This document shows positions 1 through 8,854 of a stretch of DNA of 43,885 nt, one piece after another (positions within the stretch are counted from its first letter, which is position 1; every line of letters begins with the position of its first letter). The notes under the pieces are model-generated. The model was not told the origin of the DNA, searched no databases, and saw only the letters and a program-made list of their open reading frames with translations. The DNA lies in the NCBI RefSeq assembly GCF_016612505.1, contig NZ_JAENRR010000043.1, positions 1 through 43,885 on the forward strand, read 5' to 3'. The DNA comes from Carboxylicivirga marina (GTDB lineage: Bacteria > Bacteroidota > Bacteroidia > Bacteroidales > Marinilabiliaceae). The position numbers and the translations under genes are program-made.

Positions 1-127
1 TAGGTGTAATTTTATTCACACTCTCGTGAAAAAATTATGATTTTGAAAAAGCGCTTTGGAGAACCTGAGTTGTCACTAAAATTTAGCCTTATTGTGGTGT
101 TTGGGCCACATACTTTTTAGTACACCA
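1..127. other. Left-edge intergenic DNA
   Basis: No coding frame is convincing here. A short inverted repeat (TGTGG at 93-97, CCACA at 106-110) lies just downstream of the minus-strand gene that ends at 128. It lacks a T-run on that strand, so I do not call it a terminator. Confidence 0.4.
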
Positions 128-817
128 CTATTTACTGGCCCTCGATACGGCTTCTATAACACTATTTAAATTAGTGGCCAGCTCCTGCGCTTCTGGCGTA
201 GGTGCAATCAGCAAATTGGCATTTATAATACTGGTTAAAGCCATGAGCGATTCTATAGCCATGCTAGCTGCATCTGATGTTTGAACACTCTCTTTTTTAT
301 CCGCTTCAGCAATGTTTTTCTCAATGTACAATTGTTCAAAATCGTTACGACAGCTAATTAAATAACTTACATACACATCGATGCTAAGTCGAGCTATTGC
401 TGCTTTGTACTTGTCCTTACTCAGTTCACTGTCCAGGGCTTTTAACTTAGCCATCTGCCTTACGTAACCAAGCTCCTGAACATTTTGAATATGTTCATGC
501 ATCACATCATAAAGCAGATTGGTAGCTTCGCGCTCTTCAGCAATGTGGCTGTAGCGATAGGCCTTCGTCAGTGCTTTAATCATCTTAAAAGCATCATCAC
601 ACTTATTATCCAACTCTTTTAGCTTATGGGTATACTCACTTTTTTGAGTGCGCGATAAGCTGGCATCCAATACATTCATATTATCGCTACACTTAGCGGC
701 AACTGTAGTCAGTCCAAGACTTTCGCTCAGCTCAGGTGTTAAAAGGCTCATACAACGACTGACAAGCGTCAATGTTTGTGTTGGATTAAAATACGAACGT
801 TTAATTTCGTTAATCAT
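128..817 (-). CDS. DUF6261-like hypothetical protein
   Basis: A 229-residue, predominantly alpha-helical protein with no signal peptide or membrane segment. It starts with ATG (MINEIKRSYFNPTQ) and ends with a helical tail. Length and N-terminal style resemble Bacteroidetes proteins grouped as DUF6261, a family of unknown function; that assignment is from memory of the family and is tentative. No catalytic motif is visible. It is transcribed alone, divergently from the ornithine aminotransferase gene across a 480-bp gap. A small palindrome (GTCCG-GTA-CGGAC, 835-847) sits 18 bp upstream of its start and might act on its expression. Confidence 0.6.
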   Translation of the reverse strand: MINEIKRSYFNPTQTLTLVSRCMSLLTPELSESLGLTTVAAKCSDNMNVLDASLSRTQKSEYTHKLKELDNKCDDAFKMIKALTKAYRYSHIAEEREATNLLYDVMHEHIQNVQELGYVRQMAKLKALDSELSKDKYKAAIARLSIDVYVSYLISCRNDFEQLYIEKNIAEADKKESVQTSDAASMAIESLMALTSIINANLLIAPTPEAQELATNLNSVIEAVSRASK

Positions 818-1299
818 AATTATTCGGATTAGTTGTCCGGTACGGACGGTTAATAATAAATTTTAGTTTGGTATTGGTATTTACAGCACATCAGAACAAA
901 TACATCAGAACACTGACATAGTACTGCATTACCTTATTATTTGTGGGAAGATAGACGCTGATTATCTATCATTGAATAGAATTGGTGTCATGATTATTGG
1001 GTTAAGTGGTTTGTTTATAAAAGCGTTAGCTAATATATAATAATCAACCTTTTATAAATATGACTTTTATCACGACAATGAATACTAGTAGCATTAATTG
1101 TGTAAATACAACTCAATTTATAATGAATAATCACTCTGGTCTCTTCACACGCACCATGCATCACATATCTTTTGAAATATCGTTTCCACCCTAATGAATG
1201 ACAAAACTCAGCTTAATAGAGCTTTATTTTCTCATTAATTCTCCTATTTTTGCTAGCATACCAAATAAATGATAATAATAACCAATTAAAATCTGTATT
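818..1299. other. 482-bp divergent intergenic region
   Basis: AT-rich and without a coding frame. It contains the palindrome GTCCG-GTA-CGGAC (835-847) near the minus-strand gene, an 11-bp direct repeat ACATCAGAACA at 888-898 and 902-912, and a -7-like element TATTTTTG (1245-1252) in front of the ornithine aminotransferase gene. I see no RNA gene. Confidence 0.5.
1245..1252 (+). promoter_or_regulatory. -7 promoter element for rocD
   Basis: TATTTTTG fits the Bacteroidetes -7 consensus TAnnTTTG and would put transcription start near 1258, giving a leader of about 40 nt. No clear -33 TTTG lies at the right distance, so this rests on the -7 box alone. Confidence 0.4.
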
Positions 1300-2526
1300 A
1301 TGACCAATAAGAAGATGACACCTGCAGATTACATTGCACGTGAAGACAAGTACGGAGCACATAATTACCACCCACTACCAGTAGTTCTTGAAAAAGGAGA
1401 AGGAATTTACGTTTGGGATGTTGAAGGAAAGAAGTATTTCGATTTCCTTTCAGCTTATTCAGCCGTTAACCAAGGACACTGTCACCCACGTATTATTAAT
1501 GCACTTACCGAGCAAGCAAAAGAATTAACTTTGACTTCTCGTGCTTTCTACAGCAGTGTATTAGGAGAGTTTGAAGAGTACATGACCAAATATTTTGGTT
1601 TTGACAAGGTATTACCGATGAATACAGGTGCCGAAGCAGATGAAACAGCTTTGAAACTTTGTCGTCGTTGGGGATATGATGTAAAAGGAATTCCTGAAAA
1701 CGAGGCTAAAATAATTGTTTGTGCTGAGAATTTCCACGGACGTACCATTACTATCATCTCAATGTCTACTGATCCTGATTCATATAAAGGATTTGGACCA
1801 TTTACACCTGGTTTTGTAACGGTACCTTACAATGATTTAGATGCTTTAGCCAAAGAGCTTGAAGATCCGAATGTAGCTGGTTTCCTTGTTGAGCCAATCC
1901 AGGGTGAAGCTGGTGTTTATGTACCAGATGCCGGATATTTAAAGAAAGCACATGCCTTGTGTAAAGAAAAGAATGTGCTTTTTATTGCTGACGAAGTACA
2001 AACAGGTATTGCACGTACAGGTAAGTTGTTAGCTTGCGACCACGAAGATGTTAAACCAGACATTCTAATTCTTGGAAAAGCCATTTCAGGTGGTGTATTC
2101 CCTGTATCGGCGGTATTAGCTAACGACGATGTAATGTTAGTTATCAAACCAGGCGAACACGGTTCAACATATGGCGGTAACCCACTTGGCTGTAAAGTAG
2201 CCATGGCAGCTCTTGATGTAATCAAAGATGAGAATCTGGCTGAAAACTCAGAGCGCTTAGGTAAAATCTTCCGTGAAGAAATGCTAAGCATCGATTCAGA
2301 TATGATTGAACTAGTCCGAGGTAAAGGATTACTAAATGCGGTAGCAATTAAGCCTAAGAATGGTAAAACAGCTTGGGACGTTTGTGTAGCAATGAAAGAT
2401 AATGGTTTAATTGCCAAGCCAACTCACCAGCACATTATTCGTTTTGCACCGCCGTTGGTTATCAACGAAGAAGAGCTACGTGAAGCGATTGATATTATTA
2501 AAAAAACATTGGCGCAGTTTGCTTAA
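1300..2526 (+). CDS. rocD: Ornithine--oxo-acid aminotransferase
   Basis: A 408-residue class-III PLP aminotransferase, the usual length for ornithine aminotransferases. It transfers the delta-amino group of ornithine to 2-oxoglutarate, giving glutamate semialdehyde (arginine/proline metabolism). Visible landmarks are the N-terminal [17 protein letters not shown] segment, the substrate region [19 protein letters not shown], the PLP-aspartate motif [15 protein letters not shown] and the PLP lysine in LGKAISGG (about K260). The downstream [12 protein letters not shown] motif is typical of OAT rather than acetylornithine aminotransferase. It is a stand-alone gene with its own leader and a strong terminator immediately after the stop. 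Cytosolic. The OAT assignment within class III is well supported by overall similarity, though only assay separates close relatives fully. Confidence 0.93.
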   Translation: MTNKKMTPADYIAREDKYGAHNYHPLPVVLEKGEGIYVWDVEGKKYFDFLSAYSAVNQGHCHPRIINALTEQAKELTLTSRAFYSSVLGEFEEYMTKYFGFDKVLPMNTGAEADETALKLCRRWGYDVKGIPENEAKIIVCAENFHGRTITIISMSTDPDSYKGFGPFTPGFVTVPYNDLDALAKELEDPNVAGFLVEPIQGEAGVYVPDAGYLKKAHALCKEKNVLFIADEVQTGIARTGKLLACDHEDVKPDILILGKAISGGVFPVSAVLANDDVMLVIKPGEHGSTYGGNPLGCKVAMAALDVIKDENLAENSERLGKIFREEMLSIDSDMIELVRGKGLLNAVAIKPKNGKTAWDVCVAMKDNGLIAKPTHQHIIRFAPPLVINEEELREAIDIIKKTLAQFA

Positions 2527-2548
2527 AACTGAACTTAAAGAAAGTTTG

Positions 2549-2580
2549 AAGCCGGTCATCAACGACCGGCTTTTTTTTTT
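2549..2580 (+). terminator. Rho-independent terminator of rocD
   Basis: Stem GCCGGTC (2551-2557) and GACCGGC (2564-2570) with a 6-nt loop, followed by ten T residues. The T-run contains the first bases of the stop codon of the convergent DsrE-like gene, so the two genes end inside the same element. Confidence 0.9.
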
Positions 2581-2995
2581 AGAAATTAAGCTGTTTCCAA
2601 TCAGCTTTCAAGCGTTCGGTTAAAGGCTTACCCATTCCTTTCACATCAATGCCCATATCGCGTAATTGATCGGCAACACCATACATTTCTGCACAATTAA
2701 CACATGCCTCAACAACTACACCATTATCCTGCATCATTTTGAGCTTTTCCTGCAACTCTTCGTCCTCGCACAATAACTTGGCCGAAGGTCCCCAAACAAT
2801 GAGGTTTACTTCATCAAACCATTTTACCTTTTTGGCAGCATTAGTATACATAAAACAGACCTTTAAGGCCACATCTCTATCACCACTACTCCAAATAACC
2901 ATTAGCTTGTCTTGTTCTCTCATCTCATTTTTTTTAGCCGTCACCCCCAATAATGGCACCGTCATCAAAAACAAAGTAACAATTAAATACTTCAT
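2579..2995 (-). CDS. Exported DsrE-family protein
   Basis: From the ATG at 2995 the protein is 138 residues and begins MKYLIVTLFLMTVPLLGVTA, a clear signal peptide; a longer frame upstream would bury that signal, so I chose this start. The mature part has the DsrE/DsrF-like fold signature: LMVIWSSGDRDVALKVCFMY, then EVNLIVWGPSAKLL, then VVEACVNCAEMYG. DsrE proteins are associated with sulfur-relay or sulfur-oxidation chemistry and often use a cysteine as sulfur carrier; the CVNC pair is the best candidate here. Export to the periplasm is unusual for sulfur relay proteins, and the actual role is unknown. It ends convergently inside the rocD terminator and is divergent from the gene at 3053. 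Confidence 0.75.
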   Translation of the reverse strand: MKYLIVTLFLMTVPLLGVTAKKNEMREQDKLMVIWSSGDRDVALKVCFMYTNAAKKVKWFDEVNLIVWGPSAKLLCEDEELQEKLKMMQDNGVVVEACVNCAEMYGVADQLRDMGIDVKGMGKPLTERLKADWKQLNF

Positions 2996-3052
2996 AAGTA
3001 TATTCTTTAAATTAGATGCTAAATATGGTATCAATATTTCAAAAAGGCAATT

Positions 3053-3565
3053 ATGAACACCCTTGCTTCTTATTTAGTTTTATTACAAAAGCAACTCAGC
3101 GAAGTTGACGAACGCAATTTTGACTTTGCATCGTGGAAAAGCGCAACGCTTTTACTTGTTACAAGTTGCTTTGGTACCAATTCGGCTCAAGTGGCCGCCA
3201 TCGATAAAATTGACTATGCCTACAACAGTTGGGCCTTGCGCGATGAATCAGGCACTACTGACCCTATAAGGCGCGAATGCAAAACAACCCTTTCTGTGAT
3301 TATAAGCGAATTACAAATTAAAGCCGAATCAAATACAGAAACCACTGGCTCTTCACAATCTAACAGCCTCAACTTTATGTGGTTGCCTTTTGAAGATGAA
3401 TTAACCGGAGCAAGCCTTAAGAAGCTTAAATCAATCATTTCTCAACCTAATGTGCCGGACGAAGAAATTGAGCTTTTCTTAAAAGATTTACCAAATCAAA
3501 CGCTGGTTAACATCATTCGCAACACCTTAACCTCTAAAGAATTTAAAGAATGGATAAGTCAATAA
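3053..3565 (+). CDS. Hypothetical protein, first of an overlapping pair
   Basis: A 170-residue soluble protein I do not recognise. It has no signal peptide or membrane helix. The N-terminal half is helical (LVLLQKQLSEVDERNFDF), a Ser/Thr-rich linker follows (ESNTETTGSSQSNS), and the C-terminal part is acidic and helical. It begins 57 bp from the divergent DsrE-like gene, and its last 16 bases overlap the next gene in another frame. Translational coupling with that gene is therefore likely, and the two products may work together. No function can be assigned. Confidence 0.6.
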   Translation: MNTLASYLVLLQKQLSEVDERNFDFASWKSATLLLVTSCFGTNSAQVAAIDKIDYAYNSWALRDESGTTDPIRRECKTTLSVIISELQIKAESNTETTGSSQSNSLNFMWLPFEDELTGASLKKLKSIISQPNVPDEEIELFLKDLPNQTLVNIIRNTLTSKEFKEWISQ

Positions 3566-3954
3566 ATACACTTTATAAACCCCGCCACATGACCTCATAT
3601 GCTTTTATAAATGATATACTACATGTTTCAATAGAAGGACCTGCAACCATTTATGACTTATATGACTTTTTGGATGAAATTGGCAGTCTGCAAAGTCTTC
3701 CTGAAGAGTTGAAGGTTTTTTACGATCTTCGTAAGGCCAGCCTCGACTTACGACTTGATGAAATTAATGTTCTATCGAAAAAAGCTGAAGAAAAAACCCT
3801 GAATTGTAAATCTGTAAAAACCGCATTTTGTGTTAAAGACCCTAAAATAACAGCCTATGCCATGCTTTTCTCGTGGCTGCCTGAAAGTTCAAAGATTAAA
3901 CGTGAGCAATTCTCTACAAAAGAAGCCGCTTTGAACTGGTTAAATACTGATTAA
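3550..3954 (+). CDS. Hypothetical protein, possible STAS/SpoIIAA-like fold
   Basis: A 134-residue soluble protein. After a short N-terminal stretch it has a beta strand (AFINDILHVSIEGPATI), a helix (YDLYDFLDEIGSL), a strand with the motif KVFYDLRKASLD, a helix, then KTAFCVKDPKITAYAMLFS and a final helix KEAALNWL. This alternating pattern and the ending resemble the SpoIIAA-like/STAS proteins common in Bacteroidetes, which act as signalling partners, but this is an inference from pattern only. The start ATG lies within the end of the preceding gene (16-bp overlap). An alternative start at the Met of HMTSYAF would remove the overlap. Confidence 0.55.
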   Translation: MDKSINTLYKPRHMTSYAFINDILHVSIEGPATIYDLYDFLDEIGSLQSLPEELKVFYDLRKASLDLRLDEINVLSKKAEEKTLNCKSVKTAFCVKDPKITAYAMLFSWLPESSKIKREQFSTKEAALNWLNTD

Positions 3955-4010
3955 TTAAAGCCTTTAACGAATATTAATTGCAAGAATTCAAATTTACTTC
4001 ACGACAATGT

Positions 4011-4018
4011 TAACTTTG
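4011..4018 (+). promoter_or_regulatory. -7 promoter element, argues for downstream start
   Basis: TAACTTTG matches TAnnTTTG exactly. Transcription would begin near 4024, which is after the upstream ATG at 4007 and before the ATG at 4043. This favours 4043 as the true start of the following gene. A properly spaced -33 box is not obvious. Confidence 0.5.
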
Positions 4019-4042
4019 TGCGAATTTTTCACAAAAGTAAGC

Positions 4043-5986
4043 ATGTCATTTTTTAAGATTTCGAATAAAACACACAACGAATATCTCATCCTTCTTTATC
4101 GATTATTATTGATAATGATTTTCTACAGTGCCTTTCGCATCGTGTTTTACCTATTCAATGCATCTCTTTTTCCGAATGTAGATTTCAACTCATTTTTAAC
4201 AATTATGAAGGGCGGCCTTAAATTTGATTTAAGTGCCATGTTGTATCTCAACGGCCTTTATGCATTATTATATATCCTCCCATTACCATTTAAATTCTCA
4301 AAAGCATACCAATACTTTTTGAAATCGTTGTTTTTAATTGTTAATGGTGTAGGACTGGCACTCAACAGCATCGATTTAATTTATTATAGATTTATCCTTA
4401 AACGCACTACCTATAATGTGATTAACATCCTCGAGAATGAAACAAACATGATCAAACTTTGGAGTCAATTTATTTTGGACTATTGGTATGTTGCTATTCT
4501 ATTTATACTTTCAGTTTTCCTGTTAAGCAAAGCCTATTCGGCCCTACAACCAGCCAGAGTAAAGTTCAACAAAAGATGGTTATACCCAATCGCATCCATC
4601 TTTGCTTTAGCAATATTCTCAGGCTTCTCAATTATAGGTATGCGAGGTGGTTACCGCCATTCGACACGCCCAATTAACATGGCCAATGCCGGCAAATATG
4701 TGAACACGCCTGATGAGATGGCCATTGTACTAAACACACCTTTTTGCGTTATTCGCACCTGGGGAAAAACCAACTTTACAGCCTATAACTTCTTTGAATC
4801 AGAAGAAGAACTGAGTAATATATACAACCCGGTTTCATACGCCGATACCTCAAAGCTTAAAACAAAAAAGAATGTAGTCATCTTCATTCTGGAAAGCTTT
4901 AACAAGGAGTTTATTGGTGCGTTTAACCCTACGCTCGACAACGGGAATTATAAGGGTTATGCTCCGTTTTTAGATTCTCTGGCTCAACATTCGCTAATAT
5001 ATACCAAAGCTTTTGCCAACGGCCGGAAATCTATTGACGCCATGCCATCGGTACTAGCCAGCATACCGGCATTGGTATTGCCTTATGTCGTTTCAGAATA
5101 CTCATCAAACCAAATAAACAGCTTACCTTATCTGTTAAAAAAAGAAGGTTATCAATCGACATTTTTTCATGGTGCTCCTAACGGCTCAATGGGGTTTGAT
5201 GCATTCTCTAACGTAGCCAAATTTGATGACTACAAAGGGATGACTGAATTTGATAACGATGATGAATTTGATGGCATGTGGGGTATTTGGGACGAACCGT
5301 TCTTTAAATTCTATGCCAATGAAATGAACAAGATGAAAGAACCATTTATGACATCCTTGTTCTCATTATCATCACATCATCCATTCAAAGTTCCGGAACA
5401 GTATACTGATGTATTTCCGAAGGGAACACTTCCTATTCACCAATGTGTTGGATATACCGATAATGCATTGCGTCAATTCTTTAATATGGCCAGGGAAATG
5501 CCATGGTATGAGAATACACTATTTATAATTACTGCTGATCATAGCACTCGGGCCCATTACGATGTTTCACGAATCAGCACCAATAAATTTCAAATTCCTC
5601 TTTTGTTATTTAGCCCTGGAGATTCAGAATTAAAAGGTATTGATACGCGCATAGCACAGCAAATAGACATCATGCCAACTGTACTTAATTACATCGGCTA
5701 TAGCAAAGAGCCCTACATAGCATTTGGCAATGACCTACTGGATGATAGCTCAGAACGCTTTTCCATTAATTACATCAACGATAGTTACCAACTATATAAT
5801 AATGATTACGTACTGCACTTTGATGGAGAGAATATTATTAGCGCATTTGATATTTCAAAAGATTCGATGCTCACTAATAATATTAAGGATAGTAGCGAAG
5901 AATATCTGTCGACTATGCCATTGATGAAAAGCATCATTCAGCAATACAATAATCGCATGATTGAAGATCGTTTAACGGTAAAATAA
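4043..5986 (+). CDS. LTA synthase family membrane phosphotransferase (sulfatase fold)
   Basis: A 647-residue protein from the ATG at 4043 (an upstream ATG at 4007 adds 12 residues but precedes the likely transcription start). The N-terminal 200 residues hold about five membrane helices. The rest is a periplasmic alkaline-phosphatase/sulfatase-fold domain. Metal and nucleophile landmarks are NVVIFILESFNKEF (metal Glu), NGRKSIDAMPSVLASIP with Ser near residue 330 where LtaS has its catalytic Thr, and ITADHS (metal Asp-His). No CxPxR sulfatase signature is present. Relatives transfer phosphoglycerol or phosphoethanolamine head groups to envelope glycans or lipids; since these Gram-negatives have no lipoteichoic acid, the acceptor is unknown. 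It is a single-gene unit with a bidirectional terminator downstream. Confidence 0.85.
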   Translation: MSFFKISNKTHNEYLILLYRLLLIMIFYSAFRIVFYLFNASLFPNVDFNSFLTIMKGGLKFDLSAMLYLNGLYALLYILPLPFKFSKAYQYFLKSLFLIVNGVGLALNSIDLIYYRFILKRTTYNVINILENETNMIKLWSQFILDYWYVAILFILSVFLLSKAYSALQPARVKFNKRWLYPIASIFALAIFSGFSIIGMRGGYRHSTRPINMANAGKYVNTPDEMAIVLNTPFCVIRTWGKTNFTAYNFFESEEELSNIYNPVSYADTSKLKTKKNVVIFILESFNKEFIGAFNPTLDNGNYKGYAPFLDSLAQHSLIYTKAFANGRKSIDAMPSVLASIPALVLPYVVSEYSSNQINSLPYLLKKEGYQSTFFHGAPNGSMGFDAFSNVAKFDDYKGMTEFDNDDEFDGMWGIWDEPFFKFYANEMNKMKEPFMTSLFSLSSHHPFKVPEQYTDVFPKGTLPIHQCVGYTDNALRQFFNMAREMPWYENTLFIITADHSTRAHYDVSRISTNKFQIPLLLFSPGDSELKGIDTRIAQQIDIMPTVLNYIGYSKEPYIAFGNDLLDDSSERFSINYINDSYQLYNNDYVLHFDGENIISAFDISKDSMLTNNIKDSSEEYLSTMPLMKSIIQQYNNRMIEDRLTVK

Positions 5987-6022
5987 AAAAGCCTGAATAA
6001 ACATCCAGGCCTTAGAATTATT
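5985..6022. terminator. Bidirectional terminator
   Basis: Stem GCCTG (5991-5995) and CAGGC (6006-6010), flanked by an A-run before and a T-rich stretch after. On the minus strand the hairpin is followed by TTTTTT, so it serves the convergent gene ending at 6041 at least as well as the plus-strand gene. Confidence 0.7.
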
Positions 6023-6040
6023 TTTAAACTTAATCTTCTT

Positions 6041-6631
6041 CTAAAACTTGTGCTTCAGTTTTTCGTCCATTAGCTCACGTGCTAACTTTTGTTCGCGTTT
6101 TAGTGCCGATTTACGATGTGTCTCAAACTCCTCTTCTACTTCATTTAAACGGTGCTTGGTTTCGTTTGTAACTGAATTACTACGTTTATACATTAGAAAC
6201 AAGACAGTTGTTAAAGCCAATAAACCAAAAACAAGCCCCCACATAATAGAGCTATAAGCCCCTTTTGATATTTCAGAACCTAATATCATCATGCTGTTTT
6301 TAGAGGTATTAGTCGCTTCTAAATCGTCCGAGAGTTGCTTAATCCTTTCATCTTTGGATACTACCGTATTTTTTAACTCAACAATCTCATTCTTTCGTGT
6401 TTTTAATTCCGTCTTATAAATATCTATACTATCAATCGAATTCTGCTTCAATAGATTTAAGGTAGACATTTTCACAACCTTATAGCGCTCATAAGATTCC
6501 GACTTATCGTATACGTATTCAAATTGACCTTTTAAGCTCAAAGAATCGAATCGGGCTTTTAAATCATTTTGAGCGAAACTAATCGATTGACTCACAATCA
6601 TGGCAGTAAGTAGAAGTGAAAGAAATCTCAT
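6041..6631 (-). CDS. Exported membrane-anchored coiled-coil protein
   Basis: 196 residues. Residues 1-20 (MRFLSLLLTAMIVSQSISFA) form a signal peptide. A periplasmic region follows with the stretch SLKGQFEYVYDKSESYERYKVVK, then a long coiled coil, one membrane helix (IMWGLVFGLLALTTVLFLMY) and a second, highly charged cytoplasmic coiled coil. This architecture matches a Bacteroidetes family often labelled 'tRNA (guanine-N1)-methyltransferase' in databases. No methyltransferase motif is visible, so that label should not be trusted. A structural or envelope-spanning scaffold role is my inference. It is transcribed alone. Confidence 0.7.
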   Translation of the reverse strand: MRFLSLLLTAMIVSQSISFAQNDLKARFDSLSLKGQFEYVYDKSESYERYKVVKMSTLNLLKQNSIDSIDIYKTELKTRKNEIVELKNTVVSKDERIKQLSDDLEATNTSKNSMMILGSEISKGAYSSIMWGLVFGLLALTTVLFLMYKRSNSVTNETKHRLNEVEEEFETHRKSALKREQKLARELMDEKLKHKF

Positions 6632-6776
6632 TTGTATTTATTTTATGTTTGAGTGTTGTTATTTTCTGCAAACGTAGTAACAATTCTAATTATTGTATCA
6701 TACTATCGTTTTCACATAATCAAATATATCGATTATTCCGCAAACTTTGATGGCAGCAAAGGTTATTTGGACATTT

Positions 6777-6815
6777 TTACAAAACAAAAGAGGCTACCAA
6801 AATTGATAGCCTCCA
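6777..6815 (-). terminator. Terminator of argS
   Basis: Perfect 7-bp stem GAGGCTA (6790-6796) and TAGCCTC (6807-6813) with a 10-nt loop. On the minus strand it is followed by the T-rich stretch TTTTGTTTTGT. Confidence 0.8.
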
Positions 6816-6838
6816 TATATGATAATTGAAATGGTATT

Positions 6839-8632
6839 TTACATTCTTTCTGGCACATCAACACCCATCATCCACATTCCATTTTTAATTACAGTACCAA
6901 CCGATTTGCATAACAATAGACGCATTGAGCGTTTTGTTTCATCTTCTTCTACTGCAATAGGAGATTCATGATAGAATTGGTTAAACTCTTTTGCAAGATC
7001 ATATACAAAATTGGCAATTAAAGCCGGACTGTACACCTTCCCTGCCTCTGCTACGACAGCTGGAAAATTAGAGACCATACGCATTAACTGAATCTCTTTC
7101 TCTGAAAGTTCGGTATTTAAATCAGTCTTATCAGAAATAGCAATTCCATTGGCTTTTGCTTTTCGATAGATTGATTGAATACGCGCATAGGTATATTGGA
7201 TAAACGGACCTGTATTACCATTAAAATCGATCGATTCTTTAGGATCGAAAGTCATGTTTTTACGAGGATCTACTTTTAGCATAAAGTATTTAAGCGCTCC
7301 TAAGGCAATCATTTCATATACCTTTTCTGCTTCCTCTTCAGAATAGCCTTCAAGTTTACCAAGCTCTTTTGACATGTCGCGAGCCGTATTGATCATATCC
7401 TGCATTAAATCATCAGCATCCACAACCGTTCCTTCTCTCGATTTCATCTTACCTTCAGGCAACTCAACCATACCATAGCTAAAATGCACCAAGTCTTTAC
7501 CCCAGTTAAGACCCAGGCGATCAAGCACAATGGCAAGAACTTTAAAATGATAGTTTTGCTCGTTACCTACCACATATACCATTTTATCGATATTGTAATC
7601 ATCGTAACGGAGTTTTGCCGTACCGATATCTTGGGTCATATATACACTTGTACCATCGGTTCTCAACAGCAGCTTTTCATCTAAACCATCTTTCTCAAGA
7701 TCAGCCCACACACTATTGTCATCACGGCGGTAGAAAGCTTTTTTATCGAGACCTTCGAGAACCATATCACGACCTACTTTATAAGTATCAGACTCATAAT
7801 AGATTTTATCGAAGTCAACGCCCATTTTCTTGTAAGTTACATCAAACCCCTGGTACACCCATTGATTCATTTGTTCCCACAGTCCATACACCTCGGTATC
7901 GTGCGCTTCCCATTTAACCAGCATTTCACGAGCTTCTTTCATTAAAGCAGAGTTAGCTTCCGCTTCGTCTTTTGTTTGTCCTGCTTCAATTAAAGCCGCT
8001 TGCTCTTTCTTATATTCCTGATCAAATTTCACATAGAAATCACCAACTAAGTGGTCTCCTTTCTTTCCTGTAGATTCAGGTGTTTGTCCTTCTCCCCACT
8101 TTTTCCAGGCCAACATTGACTTACAAATATGTATACCACGATCGTTAACAATATTGGTTTTTACCACCTGATTACCATTTGCCGAAACAATTCGCGACAA
8201 TGAATAACCGAGTAAATTATTTCTAATATGTCCAAGGTGAAGAGGTTTATTGGTATTCGGCGATGAGTACTCAATCATCACTAATGGCGATTTATCATCT
8301 GCCTCGGTAATTCCATACTGCTCGTTATGAACATTCTCATTCAGAAGGTTCGTCCAATATGAAGTAGATAACTGAAGGTTCAGAAAACCTTTTACAACCT
8401 CAAATTCAGATACATCTGCACAGTCCTCCTGAATGCATTCTCCAAGCTCCTTCCCTGTTTCAACCGGATTCTTCTTAGAAATCTTTAACAAAGGGAATAC
8501 CACAATGGTGTAATCACCCTTCATATCTTTGCGGGTTAATTGAATCTGAACTGACTCTTCGGCAATATCAGTTGCATATAACTTTTTTACTGCACTTACA
8601 ACTGAAGCTTTTATCTGACTTTCAATTATCAT
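6839..8632 (-). CDS. argS: Arginyl-tRNA synthetase
   Basis: 597 residues from the ATG at 8632, normal for Bacteroidetes ArgS. It charges tRNA-Arg with arginine in the cytosol. The N-terminal domain is followed by the class-I HIGH signature (LHLGHIRNNLLGYSLSRI) and the KMSKS equivalent GKMKSREGTVV. The C-terminal DALR anticodon-binding domain ends GVDVPERM. A longer frame would start at a TTG 33 bases upstream, but a perfect -7 box lies at 8670-8677 and the family starts at MIIESQIKASV, so ATG 8632 is preferred. It is transcribed alone with a terminator. Confidence 0.96.
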   Translation of the reverse strand: MIIESQIKASVVSAVKKLYATDIAEESVQIQLTRKDMKGDYTIVVFPLLKISKKNPVETGKELGECIQEDCADVSEFEVVKGFLNLQLSTSYWTNLLNENVHNEQYGITEADDKSPLVMIEYSSPNTNKPLHLGHIRNNLLGYSLSRIVSANGNQVVKTNIVNDRGIHICKSMLAWKKWGEGQTPESTGKKGDHLVGDFYVKFDQEYKKEQAALIEAGQTKDEAEANSALMKEAREMLVKWEAHDTEVYGLWEQMNQWVYQGFDVTYKKMGVDFDKIYYESDTYKVGRDMVLEGLDKKAFYRRDDNSVWADLEKDGLDEKLLLRTDGTSVYMTQDIGTAKLRYDDYNIDKMVYVVGNEQNYHFKVLAIVLDRLGLNWGKDLVHFSYGMVELPEGKMKSREGTVVDADDLMQDMINTARDMSKELGKLEGYSEEEAEKVYEMIALGALKYFMLKVDPRKNMTFDPKESIDFNGNTGPFIQYTYARIQSIYRKAKANGIAISDKTDLNTELSEKEIQLMRMVSNFPAVVAEAGKVYSPALIANFVYDLAKEFNQFYHESPIAVEEDETKRSMRLLLCKSVGTVIKNGMWMMGVDVPERM

Positions 8633-8669
8633 TTTCGTAACTTTAGTATCCTCGTTTTTTTTCAAAGTG

Positions 8670-8677
8670 CAAAGTTA
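8670..8677 (-). promoter_or_regulatory. -7 promoter element of argS
   Basis: On the minus strand this reads TAACTTTG, an exact match to TAnnTTTG. It puts the transcription start close to 8664, leaving about 30 nt of leader before the ATG at 8632. No clear -33 box. Confidence 0.55.
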
Positions 8678-8836
8678 ATAAAGTTCAGGTTTTTGACATG
8701 TAAGAATATTCAAATTATCTGCATATTTATAAACTATTTGAAATAAATCGATAATTATTTTTAAATAATAACATTTGACTATTGTATAGCAAAGAGCAAT
8801 AAAATACTTTTGCCAACGGTTTTTTTTAATAGTGAC

Positions 8837-8845
8837 GGAAGGAGA
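8837..8845 (+). promoter_or_regulatory. Strong Shine-Dalgarno site
   Basis: GGAAGGAGA, nine nucleotides before ATG 8855. Most genes in this window have no such purine-rich site, so this one stands out and excludes the TTG at 8852 as the preferred start. Confidence 0.6.
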
Positions 8846-8854
8846 CAATAATTG

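Noticed and set aside
6041-6631. tRNA (guanine-N1)-methyltransferase
   Set aside because: Databases may carry this name for the family, but the protein has a signal peptide, coiled coils and one membrane helix and no SAM-binding motif.
8632-8665. Longer argS beginning at TTG
   Set aside because: The -7 box at 8670-8677 puts the transcription start inside or next to this region, and the family starts at the ATG at 8632.
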